Source: Methanobacteriota archaeon
GTDB lineage: Archaea > Thermoplasmatota > Poseidoniia > Poseidoniales > Poseidoniaceae
Direction of reading: 5' to 3'
Assembly: GCA_002726845.1 (NCBI GenBank)
Contig: PBSP01000091.1
Span: 1-11,148 of the forward strand
Length of the DNA: 11,148 nucleotides
Below, in pieces: positions 1 through 6,074 of this stretch; the stretch's first letter is position 1; each line of letters starts with the position of its first letter. The position numbers were made by a program, and so were the translations under genes. The notes under the pieces were generated by a model that worked only from the letters and a program-made list of their open reading frames with translations, ran no database searches and had not been told where the DNA came from.

Positions 1-126
1 GAAATGGACCTTGTGGATGGCATACTAGCACTCCGCGCTTGGGAACAACTGGTTCGCCAACAGCTCTCTGAGGCGACTGGGCCAGGCCAGCTGTTTTCTC
101 CGCTCGAGTTGCCAGAGAAGTGGTAG
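1..126 (+). CDS. C-terminal fragment of an unidentified protein
   Basis: The first frame is open from the left edge of the window to a TAG at 124-126 and encodes the last 41 residues of a protein whose start lies outside. The visible part is polar and mildly amphipathic (EMDLVDGILALRAWEQLVRQ) and ends in LPEKW. There is no cysteine, transmembrane segment or motif that I recognise, so no function is proposed. It lies on the same strand as the lipoprotein gene that follows 33 bases later. A TTTTAGA box in that gap suggests the next gene has its own promoter. The reading frame is inferred from its openness and from the tight junction with the next gene, so even its coding status is only probable. 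Confidence 0.5.
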   Translation, partial: EMDLVDGILALRAWEQLVRQQLSEATGPGQLFSPLELPEKW

Positions 127-136
127 TTTCGTGATA

Positions 137-143
137 TTTTAGA
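137..143 (+). promoter_or_regulatory. Candidate TATA box (TTTTAGA) for the lipoprotein gene
   Basis: TTTTAGA sits in the 33-base gap after the upstream stop codon, in a local AT-rich patch (GATATTTTAGAAG). Its centre is about 20 bases before the ATG at 160 and 26 before the in-frame ATG at 166. The latter spacing is what a leaderless archaeal transcript would need. The same heptamer occurs at 4908-4914 upstream of dnaJ. The assignment is by eye and weak. Confidence 0.3.
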
Positions 144-159
144 AGAACGACGGCGTGGA

Positions 160-954
160 ATGGTTATGGGGAGCAAACATTTGATGTGTTTTCTTCTCTC
201 ATTTTTGATGATATCGATTCCGATTTCAGGATGCACCTCTGACATCGAGGACATTTTCGGCGAGTCATGGGGTGTTCCAGGCGGTCTTGCACTTGCCTGT
301 TTGCGAGATGATGCGTACAGAGAAATGGTCGTTGAAATCGACCACGCACCTGGGTACAGTCCAGAGCCTTCAACGGTGAGTCTGTTAAAACAACGGTTGG
401 ACCAGGTTTGCGACAAACCCGACGGCATACAAATCGAACTAACCGAAGTTAATTTTGCTGAAACAACCACGTGGAATGCGAATAAAGTACGTGAAATCGG
501 CCATGAAACCATGGATGAAGATCCGCAGACCGATATTCTTCGGTGGCATGTCATCATGCCACAAGGAACTTACTCTGATGAGAGTGTGTTGGGAGTTGCA
601 GTTGATGCATCCACCATTGCACTGTTTTCAGATTCCATCGATGATTCGACATCGATTCTCAACCCAAGAATCTCCGCAGAAGACATAGAAAACAGTGTCA
701 TGGTTCATGAATTCGGTCATCTCTTGGGTTTGGTCAACCTTGTGTACACCTCACCTGCTGATCACGAAGATTCCGAACATCCCGGTCATTCAAACAACGA
801 AGATTCCGTGATGTACTGGGCCGTTGAAACCTTCACCATCGGTGCATGGCTCGGTGGGGAGTTGCCAACTGAGTTTGACCAAGACGATCTCAACGACATG
901 GAAGGAATGAAATCCGGTGAACTCGAAACCAAAGATCAACTTTGGAGACCCTGA
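160..954 (+). CDS. Predicted lipoprotein with a metzincin-like zinc metalloprotease domain
   Basis: This is a 264-residue protein, probably an exported metallopeptidase tethered to the outside of the cell membrane. The N-terminus is a hydrophobic signal (residues 8-22) followed by a lipobox-like ISGC with Cys25. Residues 183-187 are HEFGH and Gly190 follows, which matches the HExxHxxGxx part of the metzincin zinc motif. The third-ligand position, residue 193, is Asn instead of His. A His-rich insertion (His202, His207, His210) lies just before SVMY at 216-219, which resembles the Met-turn. One of these histidines may supply the missing ligand. The substrate is unknown. The ATG at 166 is an alternative start that fits a leaderless promoter. 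The gene overlaps the convergent membrane-protein gene by 19 bases. The protease call is sound at the motif level; activity is not certain because of the altered ligand. Confidence 0.8.
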   Translation: MVMGSKHLMCFLLSFLMISIPISGCTSDIEDIFGESWGVPGGLALACLRDDAYREMVVEIDHAPGYSPEPSTVSLLKQRLDQVCDKPDGIQIELTEVNFAETTTWNANKVREIGHETMDEDPQTDILRWHVIMPQGTYSDESVLGVAVDASTIALFSDSIDDSTSILNPRISAEDIENSVMVHEFGHLLGLVNLVYTSPADHEDSEHPGHSNNEDSVMYWAVETFTIGAWLGGELPTEFDQDDLNDMEGMKSGELETKDQLWRP

Positions 955-1256
955 TCTGATTTTGCATTTGAAACGATGATAGTAGCATCGCGCCAAGCAT
1001 CGTAAATGGACCAAAGCCATAACGGAATGTACAGCACGATGGTGAGTGCCAGAGGAATTTGCAATAAGGTCCAATCGAACGCGCGTTGATGTTTCCGATT
1101 GAAGTGTTGGCCAAGGAACAATCCCGGTACAGCTGCTAGCAATGCTGCAAAGATGGGTCGAAAGGCCCCCCACATGCCGACGCCAAGGAAAATTTCCCTC
1201 CAAATTTCGGTGATAAGGCGCCACAGTCCTATATCCGATTGACCAGTCGCTGCCAT
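936..1256 (-). CDS. Small integral membrane protein of unknown function
   Basis: I read a 106-residue protein from the ATG at 1256. A TTG at 1292 would add 12 residues (MTNQSTKHALRR). The ATG is preferred because GAGG lies 3 bases before it, but the choice is uncertain. There are two strongly hydrophobic stretches, about residues 23-50 (LGVGMWGAFRPIFAALLAAV) and 66-88 (LLQIPLALTIVLYIPLWLWS). A short charged loop with QHFNRKHQR separates them. The second helix ends in IYDAWRDA, followed by a polar tail. The hydrophobicity pattern and clean frame argue that this is a real gene, although longer shadow frames lie on the same strand. The family is not recognised. It runs toward the lipoprotein gene, overlapping its 3' end, and diverges from the Pcp-Nudix gene. 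Confidence 0.65.
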   Translation of the reverse strand: MAATGQSDIGLWRLITEIWREIFLGVGMWGAFRPIFAALLAAVPGLFLGQHFNRKHQRAFDWTLLQIPLALTIVLYIPLWLWSIYDAWRDATIIVSNAKSDQGLQS

Positions 1257-1327
1257 ACGCCTCAAGGCATGCTTGGTGCTTTGGTTTGTCAATCTGTTGC
1301 CAACTTGTCAGCAAAATCAAGAACATT

Positions 1328-1342
1328 CAATCCTTGGGATTG
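1328..1342. promoter_or_regulatory. Perfect 6-bp inverted repeat just before the Pcp-Nudix start codon
   Basis: CAATCC (1328-1333) and GGATTG (1337-1342) are exact reverse complements separated by TTG. The element ends 2 bases before the ATG at 1345 and lies in the divergent gap between the small membrane protein and the Pcp-Nudix gene. No Shine-Dalgarno sequence is visible for the ATG. The repeat could be an operator half-site pair or a small hairpin that affects initiation. It could also be chance, since arms of this length are not rare. Confidence 0.35.
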
Positions 1343-1344
1343 TC

Positions 1345-2328
1345 ATGCCAAGGGTTCTCCTCAGCGGATTCGGACCTTTTGGGTCGTATGAAATCAACCC
1401 CACAGAATTGATTGTCAATTCGTTTCCGTCAACTCTACCTGTCAAAAATCCGTTCGGCAGAGGTACAAGTGAAGTTTCGATCGAAAAACGCGTGTTGAAC
1501 GTCGATGAGTCGGGATCAAACTGGACAGCCCAACAATTGGAGAGCAGAGAATGGGACGCTATCCTTCATCTAGGCTTGTGCGGAGAGTGCACTCGTCCCC
1601 GGATTGAAATTCGGGCTGAAGATTTGCTTCATATGCAAATTCCAGACAACAGTGGGCGACAGGAGGTTGACGTTCACTTAAGTGGAAACGGCGATTTACA
1701 AACCCTCCTTCCGATCAAAAAATGGGGCGTTAACCATTGGGAATTTGATGTTGAATTGTCCACGAACGCTGGACGATTTATTTGTAATGAAACCTATTTT
1801 CGAACATTGGAGGCCCTCGCTCGACATCAATTCGCGATTCCATGTCTCTTTCTTCATCTTCCCAGTGATGCATACTTCTCCAAAAAAGATTCAATAAAAT
1901 TGATTCGACAAGTATTAGCACATATGTTGTACAAACCAGTAATAAGGGTCGCTGCAGGAATGTTTACATCAGAACAAGGTTTTCTTGCTATGAAACGCAG
2001 CCAGAGCGAACCTCAACCTGGAAAATGGGAGTTCCCAGGTGGTACAATAGAACGCGGCGAGAATCCAGAGGATGCACTTTTGAGAGAACTTATGGAAGAG
2101 TTGGGAATTCAAACGACCATCATCAAAAAAGCCGGTCTGTGGCGCCATAACTACTCGTTTATGAGTGTGGAAATTCACGGATTCATTGTGGAATCTACGG
2201 AATTGGATAAGATTGAGCTCAAGGTCCACAGCGAAATGAAATGGATTTCAACAGCGGACGATTTGAAACTCGATTGGCTCGATGCTGATGTTCCCATCGT
2301 CAAGGACTTGCTTGATGGACGTTATTGA
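1345..2328 (+). CDS. Fusion of pyroglutamyl peptidase I (C15-like) and MutT-like Nudix hydrolase
   Basis: This is a 327-residue two-domain protein with no stop, frameshift or long linker between the halves. Residues 1 to about 196 match pyroglutamyl peptidase I: an N-terminal LLSGFGPFGSYEINPTEL, then IPDNSG at 99-104, and a plausible triad of Glu88, Cys147 (AGRFICN) and His171 (LFLHLP). Family members remove N-terminal pyroglutamate from peptides. Residues from about 199 to the end form a Nudix domain with WEFPGG at 228-233 and a perfect Nudix box from Gly233 to Ile255 (GX5EX7REUXEEXGU). The WEFPGG context points to the MutT-like (oxidised) nucleotide diphosphatase branch. The start is set at ATG 1345, where family homology begins; an upstream in-frame GTG at 1273 would add 24 residues with no resemblance to the family. 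The last 7 bases overlap the convergent DUF54-like gene. Domain calls are firm; why they are joined is unknown. Confidence 0.88.
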   Translation: MPRVLLSGFGPFGSYEINPTELIVNSFPSTLPVKNPFGRGTSEVSIEKRVLNVDESGSNWTAQQLESREWDAILHLGLCGECTRPRIEIRAEDLLHMQIPDNSGRQEVDVHLSGNGDLQTLLPIKKWGVNHWEFDVELSTNAGRFICNETYFRTLEALARHQFAIPCLFLHLPSDAYFSKKDSIKLIRQVLAHMLYKPVIRVAAGMFTSEQGFLAMKRSQSEPQPGKWEFPGGTIERGENPEDALLRELMEELGIQTTIIKKAGLWRHNYSFMSVEIHGFIVESTELDKIELKVHSEMKWISTADDLKLDWLDADVPIVKDLLDGRY

Positions 2329-2834
2329 TGCCAAGTGGATGCTTCTCCATCCGCATCCATTGCCATATCATCGTTCAAATGTCTCGGAACCCGTTGTCGT
2401 CCAGAGTGCCATGTGGATGCCTCAATCCAATCGGCTAAACCAACACCTTCGAGTCGAATCTCAAAACATCCACCTAAGGGCTCCTCATCGAGCGCAAACG
2501 AAATCTTACCAGCAAATGCGGCCAGTCGAGAGATCCTGAATACGGTCTGATTTTCCTTCAGATGGAGTCCCATTGCATCCATAGCAGTGTCAAGAATTGC
2601 TTGTTTTCGCAGTTGTTCAAGAAACACATCGAAGGACAAATTCGTGCATTCAATGTCTTGTCTCCGACTGTTTGGAAAATCGGCATTTTCGAATTCGCCT
2701 ATAACGGCATTTGGGAAAAGAGCATGAATTGCAGCTGAAACGTTTGTTGCATCATCGCCCGGACGAAGTTGGGTGTGCAAAGAAACTTCGATACCCTCAT
2801 CTCGTCCGTTGTACGACAAAGGTTTCAGGTCCAT
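2322..2834 (-). CDS. DUF54-like archaeal RNA-binding protein
   Basis: This is a 170-residue protein read from the ATG at 2834. The central part resembles the archaeal DUF54/PF01877 RNA-binding family. It shows a region of NVSAAIHALFPNAVIG type (about 31-46), then LEQLRKQAILDTA (72-84), and VFRISRLAAFAGKISF (98-113), which corresponds to the family's lnKQAA-GkvnF segment. Several family-typical residues differ: an Arg expected after the ILD-A motif is replaced, and KQAA reads SRLAA, so this is a divergent member. Residues after 150 form a low-complexity acidic tail ending in ASTWHQ. The frame stays open upstream to 3002, but that would overlap the divergent glycosyltransferase start, so Met at 2834 is chosen. 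The known role of the family is RNA binding only in a general sense; a precise substrate is not inferred. Confidence 0.7.
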   Translation of the reverse strand: MDLKPLSYNGRDEGIEVSLHTQLRPGDDATNVSAAIHALFPNAVIGEFENADFPNSRRQDIECTNLSFDVFLEQLRKQAILDTAMDAMGLHLKENQTVFRISRLAAFAGKISFALDEEPLGGCFEIRLEGVGLADWIEASTWHSGRQRVPRHLNDDMAMDADGEASTWHQ

Positions 2835-2913
2835 GCAATGAGCAACAAGAAACCGCTTTTCAACCTGTTTGTGAAAGTGAAGTATCAAATCAGATTTCGC
2901 ACAGTGCCGTACA

Positions 2914-3936
2914 ATGCGAGCATCAGAACCTTGGTTGGCAACAATCATTCCAGTTCTCAATGAAGAAGAGCACATTGAGGCTTGTTTGCATTCCTTGATC
3001 AATCAATCGCTGCCAGCAAATGAGCACATTGTTGTTGTTCTTGATGGAGGATCGAGCGATTCGACCAAAGAACTCGTTCAATCCATCATAGATGGAATAG
3101 ACGGTAAAACCCAACCTTCCCTGTATCTGCACGACAATCCTGGGAGGTTTGTGCCACACGCTCGAAATTTTGCGCTTCAATGGCTCCCAAGGAGCATCAC
3201 CCACGTGCTCGAATTCAATGGGCACATAGAAATCGAAACCAACCATCTTGAAACAATGAAAGCAGCGTGGTATCGAATTGAGAAAAATCATCCCAAAATC
3301 GCTGGGCTGGGGTGTCGAGTTGTTGGATTTGATACCTTCCAAAGTCGAGTTGAGTCCATTCTTAATTCAACGTTGGAAAGCCCTCTTGGTGGAAGTACTG
3401 GACAATTTGCGAACTTTGCGCACGAAGAAGCCACCAATGTTCCAGCCTTTGCCCTGCATCGACGTTCTGCACTGGATGAGGTGGGTGGTTGGGATGAAAC
3501 CTTCCTAACCAGTCAAGACAGCGATTTAAGCATGCGATTGACCAAAGCAGGTTATACGCTTTTCAGAACTCCTGAACTTGTTGTAAAAATGCGCAGGAGA
3601 TCCTCATTTCGGAATTGGTTTCTGATGAGTCATCGTTATGGATTTTGGCGAACGAAGGTTCTCAGGAAGCACCCAAAACGACTCGTCCTCCGAGAATTTC
3701 TTCCGTTGTTTGGGTTGATGCTCGTATCGTTGCTGTGGTTTTTTGAACCCGCATTCGCTTTATTTCCTCTCGCAACCTATGGTATTGTACTTGCATTGTC
3801 TGGATTGCTGAATCTCAAGAAGGGATTATCGCATGCATTAGGCGTCCCCTATGCTCTCTTCCTGTTGCATGTTGGATTCACTCTTGGACTGATTGATGGG
3901 TTGATTCGAAAGGGGCGGGCTCCAAGCGATCGATGA
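2914..3936 (+). CDS. Family 2 glycosyltransferase, ExoA-like, with C-terminal membrane segments
   Basis: This is a 340-residue protein with a GT-A fold signature. It shows IIPVLNEEEHIEACLHSLIN at the N-terminus, VVLDGGSSDSTKELV (41-55), NPGRFVPHARNFAL (75-88), and ALHRRSALDEVGGWDE (180-195) with QDSDL at 201-205 as the acceptor-site ED/QD motif. The order and the RYGFWRTKVLRKHP stretch (241-254) are typical of the ExoA/succinoglycan-type branch, which transfers sugars to a lipid-linked acceptor at the inner face of the membrane. The segment that is usually DGH or DAH reads FNGH (101-104), so the metal-binding Asp is Asn. Three hydrophobic segments follow (about 262-278, 280-299, 310-330). It diverges from the DUF54-like gene across a 79-base gap. 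The sugar and acceptor cannot be deduced. Likely roles are surface glycan or glycoprotein synthesis. Confidence 0.87.
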   Translation: MRASEPWLATIIPVLNEEEHIEACLHSLINQSLPANEHIVVVLDGGSSDSTKELVQSIIDGIDGKTQPSLYLHDNPGRFVPHARNFALQWLPRSITHVLEFNGHIEIETNHLETMKAAWYRIEKNHPKIAGLGCRVVGFDTFQSRVESILNSTLESPLGGSTGQFANFAHEEATNVPAFALHRRSALDEVGGWDETFLTSQDSDLSMRLTKAGYTLFRTPELVVKMRRRSSFRNWFLMSHRYGFWRTKVLRKHPKRLVLREFLPLFGLMLVSLLWFFEPAFALFPLATYGIVLALSGLLNLKKGLSHALGVPYALFLLHVGFTLGLIDGLIRKGRAPSDR

Positions 3937-3953
3937 GCAAACAATCAAGGCGA

Positions 3954-3972
3954 ACGCATAAGAACAGTGCGT
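3954..3972 (+). promoter_or_regulatory. Short potential hairpin before the zinc-ribbon gene
   Basis: ACGCA (3954-3958) and TGCGT (3968-3972) are exact reverse complements around a 9-base loop. The element ends one base before the GGAGTGGT ribosome-binding region. The rps15 leader has the same arrangement, a hairpin just ahead of GGAGTGGT. With only 5 pairs and a loose loop the structure is weak on its own. Confidence 0.25.
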
Positions 3973-3973
3973 A

Positions 3974-3981
3974 GGAGTGGT
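3974..3981 (+). promoter_or_regulatory. Ribosome-binding site GGAGTGGT that sets the zinc-ribbon gene start
   Basis: GGAGTGGT lies exactly 4 bases before the ATG at 3986; with the preceding A it gives AGGAG at 3973-3977. This decides the start: the in-frame GTG at 3977 falls inside the site and is therefore unlikely to be used. The same octamer at the same distance precedes rps15. Confidence 0.55.
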
Positions 3982-3985
3982 AGAT

Positions 3986-4894
3986 ATGGAAACACGAGGG
4001 ACCTCGTCGATTGGGCTGTTTGTGTTGCCATTGCTTGTAATGGGATGCTTGCATCTCGTTGTTACACCACTTGGAGACTTGCTTTCAATTTCCTGGGTGT
4101 ATCTTTTGATTTGGTACGCTGTGGCAATACTACTTGGATACGTGTTGCTTCGTCGCACGCGAGTGACCAAAGATCATGAATACCGTCGTTCTGAAATAAT
4201 GAAGAAAATGAAGCATGTTTACGATGCTGAAGCAAAAGGTGTTTGGGAACAGGACACTCCCCTGGAAAGTGATGGTCAAGTGAGCGTAGAGCGATTGGAC
4301 GCAAAGGTAGGTTCTTTCGGACGAGAGGCTCCAGAGTTGGAGTTGAATCGTGATGTAACTTCAGATGTTGCAATGCTCTCAGAGCAGGGTTTTGTCCAGA
4401 AAGCAACGCGTCGCATGAATCGTAACGGTACTGAAATGGAGGATGCCGTTGATTCTACGGTTGGTTCCGTACGCAAAAAAAGCTGGATGGACGGCATCAT
4501 CGATGGATTGTTCACTATGTTTGGCAAGGACAAAGAAGCTGAGCGCGAAGAGCAGCGGGTTCAACGACTTCGTGCAAACGCAGAACAATCCCCCGTTATT
4601 GCACAACGACCCGTTGCTCCAATCAGAGAAACGATTGCATCAACATCAAGTTCCGATGAAAACCTTACAATGACGTCGATGAGTGATGACGGTGGAATTA
4701 TTTCTTCAACCTCACAAGATAACTCTCCAAAACCTTTGAAGAGAAACGAGTCGATTGAAGATCTTGCAATGCTCAGTGGCGGCAACACTTTTTCCAAACC
4801 ACTTGGAGTTTCGGGTACTTGTCCAACGTGTGGTGTCAAGAATCCTCCATCGGAACGTTACTGTTCGGCGTGTGGTGCGACACTCTTTGCCTAA
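3986..4894 (+). CDS. Membrane-anchored protein with C-terminal zinc ribbon, upstream of dnaJ
   Basis: This is a 302-residue protein. Residues 8 to about 55 contain two adjacent hydrophobic segments (GLFVLPLLVMGCLHLVV and WVYLLIWYAVAILLGYVLL) followed by RRTR, so the rest is probably cytoplasmic. About 220 residues of charged, low-complexity sequence rich in Glu, Ser, Lys and Arg follow. It includes EMEDAVD and KDKEAEREEQRVQRLRANAE, which could form a coiled coil. The C-terminus is a compact zinc ribbon with Cys279, Cys282, Cys293 and Cys296 (CPTCGV, then YCSACGATLFA). No enzymatic motif is visible. The dnaJ start lies 52 bases downstream on the same strand, so the two may be co-transcribed, although a TTTTAGA box in the gap may give dnaJ its own promoter. 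An adaptor or receptor for a chaperone at the membrane is possible but is inference from position only. Confidence 0.8.
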   Translation: METRGTSSIGLFVLPLLVMGCLHLVVTPLGDLLSISWVYLLIWYAVAILLGYVLLRRTRVTKDHEYRRSEIMKKMKHVYDAEAKGVWEQDTPLESDGQVSVERLDAKVGSFGREAPELELNRDVTSDVAMLSEQGFVQKATRRMNRNGTEMEDAVDSTVGSVRKKSWMDGIIDGLFTMFGKDKEAEREEQRVQRLRANAEQSPVIAQRPVAPIRETIASTSSSDENLTMTSMSDDGGIISSTSQDNSPKPLKRNESIEDLAMLSGGNTFSKPLGVSGTCPTCGVKNPPSERYCSACGATLFA

Positions 4895-4907
4895 TTCCGA
4901 CGCGAGG

Positions 4908-4914
4908 TTTTAGA
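4908..4914 (+). promoter_or_regulatory. Candidate TATA box (TTTTAGA) for dnaJ
   Basis: TTTTAGA is the same heptamer as at 137-143. It lies about 36 bases before the dnaJ start codon. Initiation roughly 25 bases downstream would leave a very short leader that still holds the AGGTGGA ribosome-binding site. This is a visual match only; the gene may instead be read from the upstream zinc-ribbon gene. Confidence 0.3.
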
Positions 4915-4936
4915 GGAGCGGCTGTTGGGGATATGT

Positions 4937-4943
4937 AGGTGGA
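4937..4943 (+). promoter_or_regulatory. Shine-Dalgarno-like AGGTGGA supporting the TTG start of dnaJ
   Basis: AGGTG (4937-4941) matches the core of the archaeal Shine-Dalgarno consensus and is 5 bases before the TTG at 4947. The frame has no ATG or GTG between the in-frame TAG at 4911 and that TTG, and the encoded MTDKRDYYDVLG is a standard DnaJ N-terminus. The site therefore supports a rare-codon start. Confidence 0.55.
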
Positions 4944-4946
4944 ACG

Positions 4947-6074
4947 TTGACTGACAAACGAGACTACTACGATGTTCTCGGTGTTGAACGTTCAGCAACG
5001 GAAAAAGATCTGAAGAACGCATTCAGAAGACTCGCGAGAAAATACCACCCAGATCGAAGCGATGAACAAGACGCTGAGGAGAAGTTCAAGGAAATTCAAG
5101 AAGCCTACGCCGTATTATCAGATGCTCAAAAGCGTGCACATTACGATCGTTTTGGTCATGACAACTCTGCAGGGAACCCATTCGGTGGATTTTCTGGGGG
5201 TGGATTCAATATCAACCTCGAAGACCTTCTCGGTGGCGATTTCTTTTCAGGATTCTTTGGAGGTGGAAGAGGAAGGACACGCGAACGGCGAGGTTCAGAT
5301 ATCCTCGTACGTCACAGTATTGATATGGCTACGGTTTTCACTGGGAGTGAGGAATCGATCGAGCTGGACCTCCCCATGGAATGCATCACGTGTCAAGGTA
5401 CAGGTGCAAAAGATGGCAACACAACAACCTGTGGCAAATGCAACGGTCAAGGTAGAGTACGTGTTCGCCAACAGATTGGACCTTTTGTGAACGAGGTGAT
5501 ACAAGACTGTCGAGATTGTGGAGCGACGGGCTCCGTGATTGAATCTCCATGCTCAGATTGCAAAGGGCGAGGTCATCGCGTTGAAAACAAAACCGTGCGA
5601 TTTAGTGTGCCACAAGGTGCTGAGCACGGAACACGTCTACGACTTCGAGGCCAAGGGCAACCTGCAGAACGGGGTCAAGGATCGAATGGTGATCTTCTTA
5701 TTGAAATAGAAATCGTTAGCCATGCGTGGTTTGAACGAAATGGGTCCGATTTGATTATGTCACTCCCACTTGGATATCCAGATTTAATGCTTGGAACGAA
5801 AGTTACCATAGACCACATTGATGGGAAAAAATTGGACATTGTGATTCCTCCTCGCTCGTCTGCAGGACACACCCTTGAAATTAAGAAGCGAGGTCTTCCG
5901 CACATGCGACGAAGTGGACGTGGTGATGTCGTAGTGTTGCTCAAATTGCACGTGCCTGAAAAGATTTCAAAAGCTGACAAAAAGCAATTGGAGAGCATGA
6001 AATCCAATTTCAACCCAGTCGATCAAATGGAGCGGATTCTCGAGGACGCTGCTGACAGAAGAGCGAACGAATGA
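4947..6074 (+). CDS. dnaJ: Type I (class A) DnaJ co-chaperone
   Basis: This is a 375-residue DnaJ with all domains of the class A family. It delivers unfolded clients to DnaK and stimulates its ATPase. The J domain spans residues 1-70 with the HPD tripeptide at 34-36. A Gly/Phe region follows (about 74-108, many GG and GF pairs). The zinc centre has four CxxC modules: Cys146/149, Cys162/165, Cys188/191 and Cys202/205. Three read CxxCxGxG and the third is CRDCGATG, with Ala replacing a Gly. The C-terminal substrate-binding domains run from about 213 to 340 (VPQGAEHGTRLRLRGQG, then LDIVIPPRSSAGHTLEIKKRG). The start is TTG. No dnaK or grpE lies in the window; the upstream neighbour is the membrane zinc-ribbon gene. 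The stop codon directly abuts that of the convergent surface-protein gene, with no bases between. Confidence 0.97.
   Translation: MTDKRDYYDVLGVERSATEKDLKNAFRRLARKYHPDRSDEQDAEEKFKEIQEAYAVLSDAQKRAHYDRFGHDNSAGNPFGGFSGGGFNINLEDLLGGDFFSGFFGGGRGRTRERRGSDILVRHSIDMATVFTGSEESIELDLPMECITCQGTGAKDGNTTTCGKCNGQGRVRVRQQIGPFVNEVIQDCRDCGATGSVIESPCSDCKGRGHRVENKTVRFSVPQGAEHGTRLRLRGQGQPAERGQGSNGDLLIEIEIVSHAWFERNGSDLIMSLPLGYPDLMLGTKVTIDHIDGKKLDIVIPPRSSAGHTLEIKKRGLPHMRRSGRGDVVVLLKLHVPEKISKADKKQLESMKSNFNPVDQMERILEDAADRRANE

Noticed and set aside
790..1326. A 178-codon minus-strand frame longer than the chosen membrane-protein gene in the same area
   Set aside because: Its translation has no consistent hydrophobic or domain pattern, and it overlaps the lipoprotein gene over 165 bases. 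The 106-residue frame gives clear membrane helices and only 19 bases of overlap.
1273..1344. Upstream extension of the Pcp-Nudix gene to a GTG at 1273
   Set aside because: The extra 24 residues have no counterpart in pyroglutamyl peptidases, and the extension would overlap the divergent gene. Family homology starts at the ATG at 1345.
2711..2998. Plus-strand frames of 64 and 95 codons between 2711 and 2998
   Set aside because: They are antisense to the DUF54-like gene, with translations lacking any domain or composition typical of a protein.
2835..3002. N-terminal extension of the DUF54-like gene
   Set aside because: It would run antisense into the conserved glycosyltransferase N-terminus, and the added residues show no family similarity.
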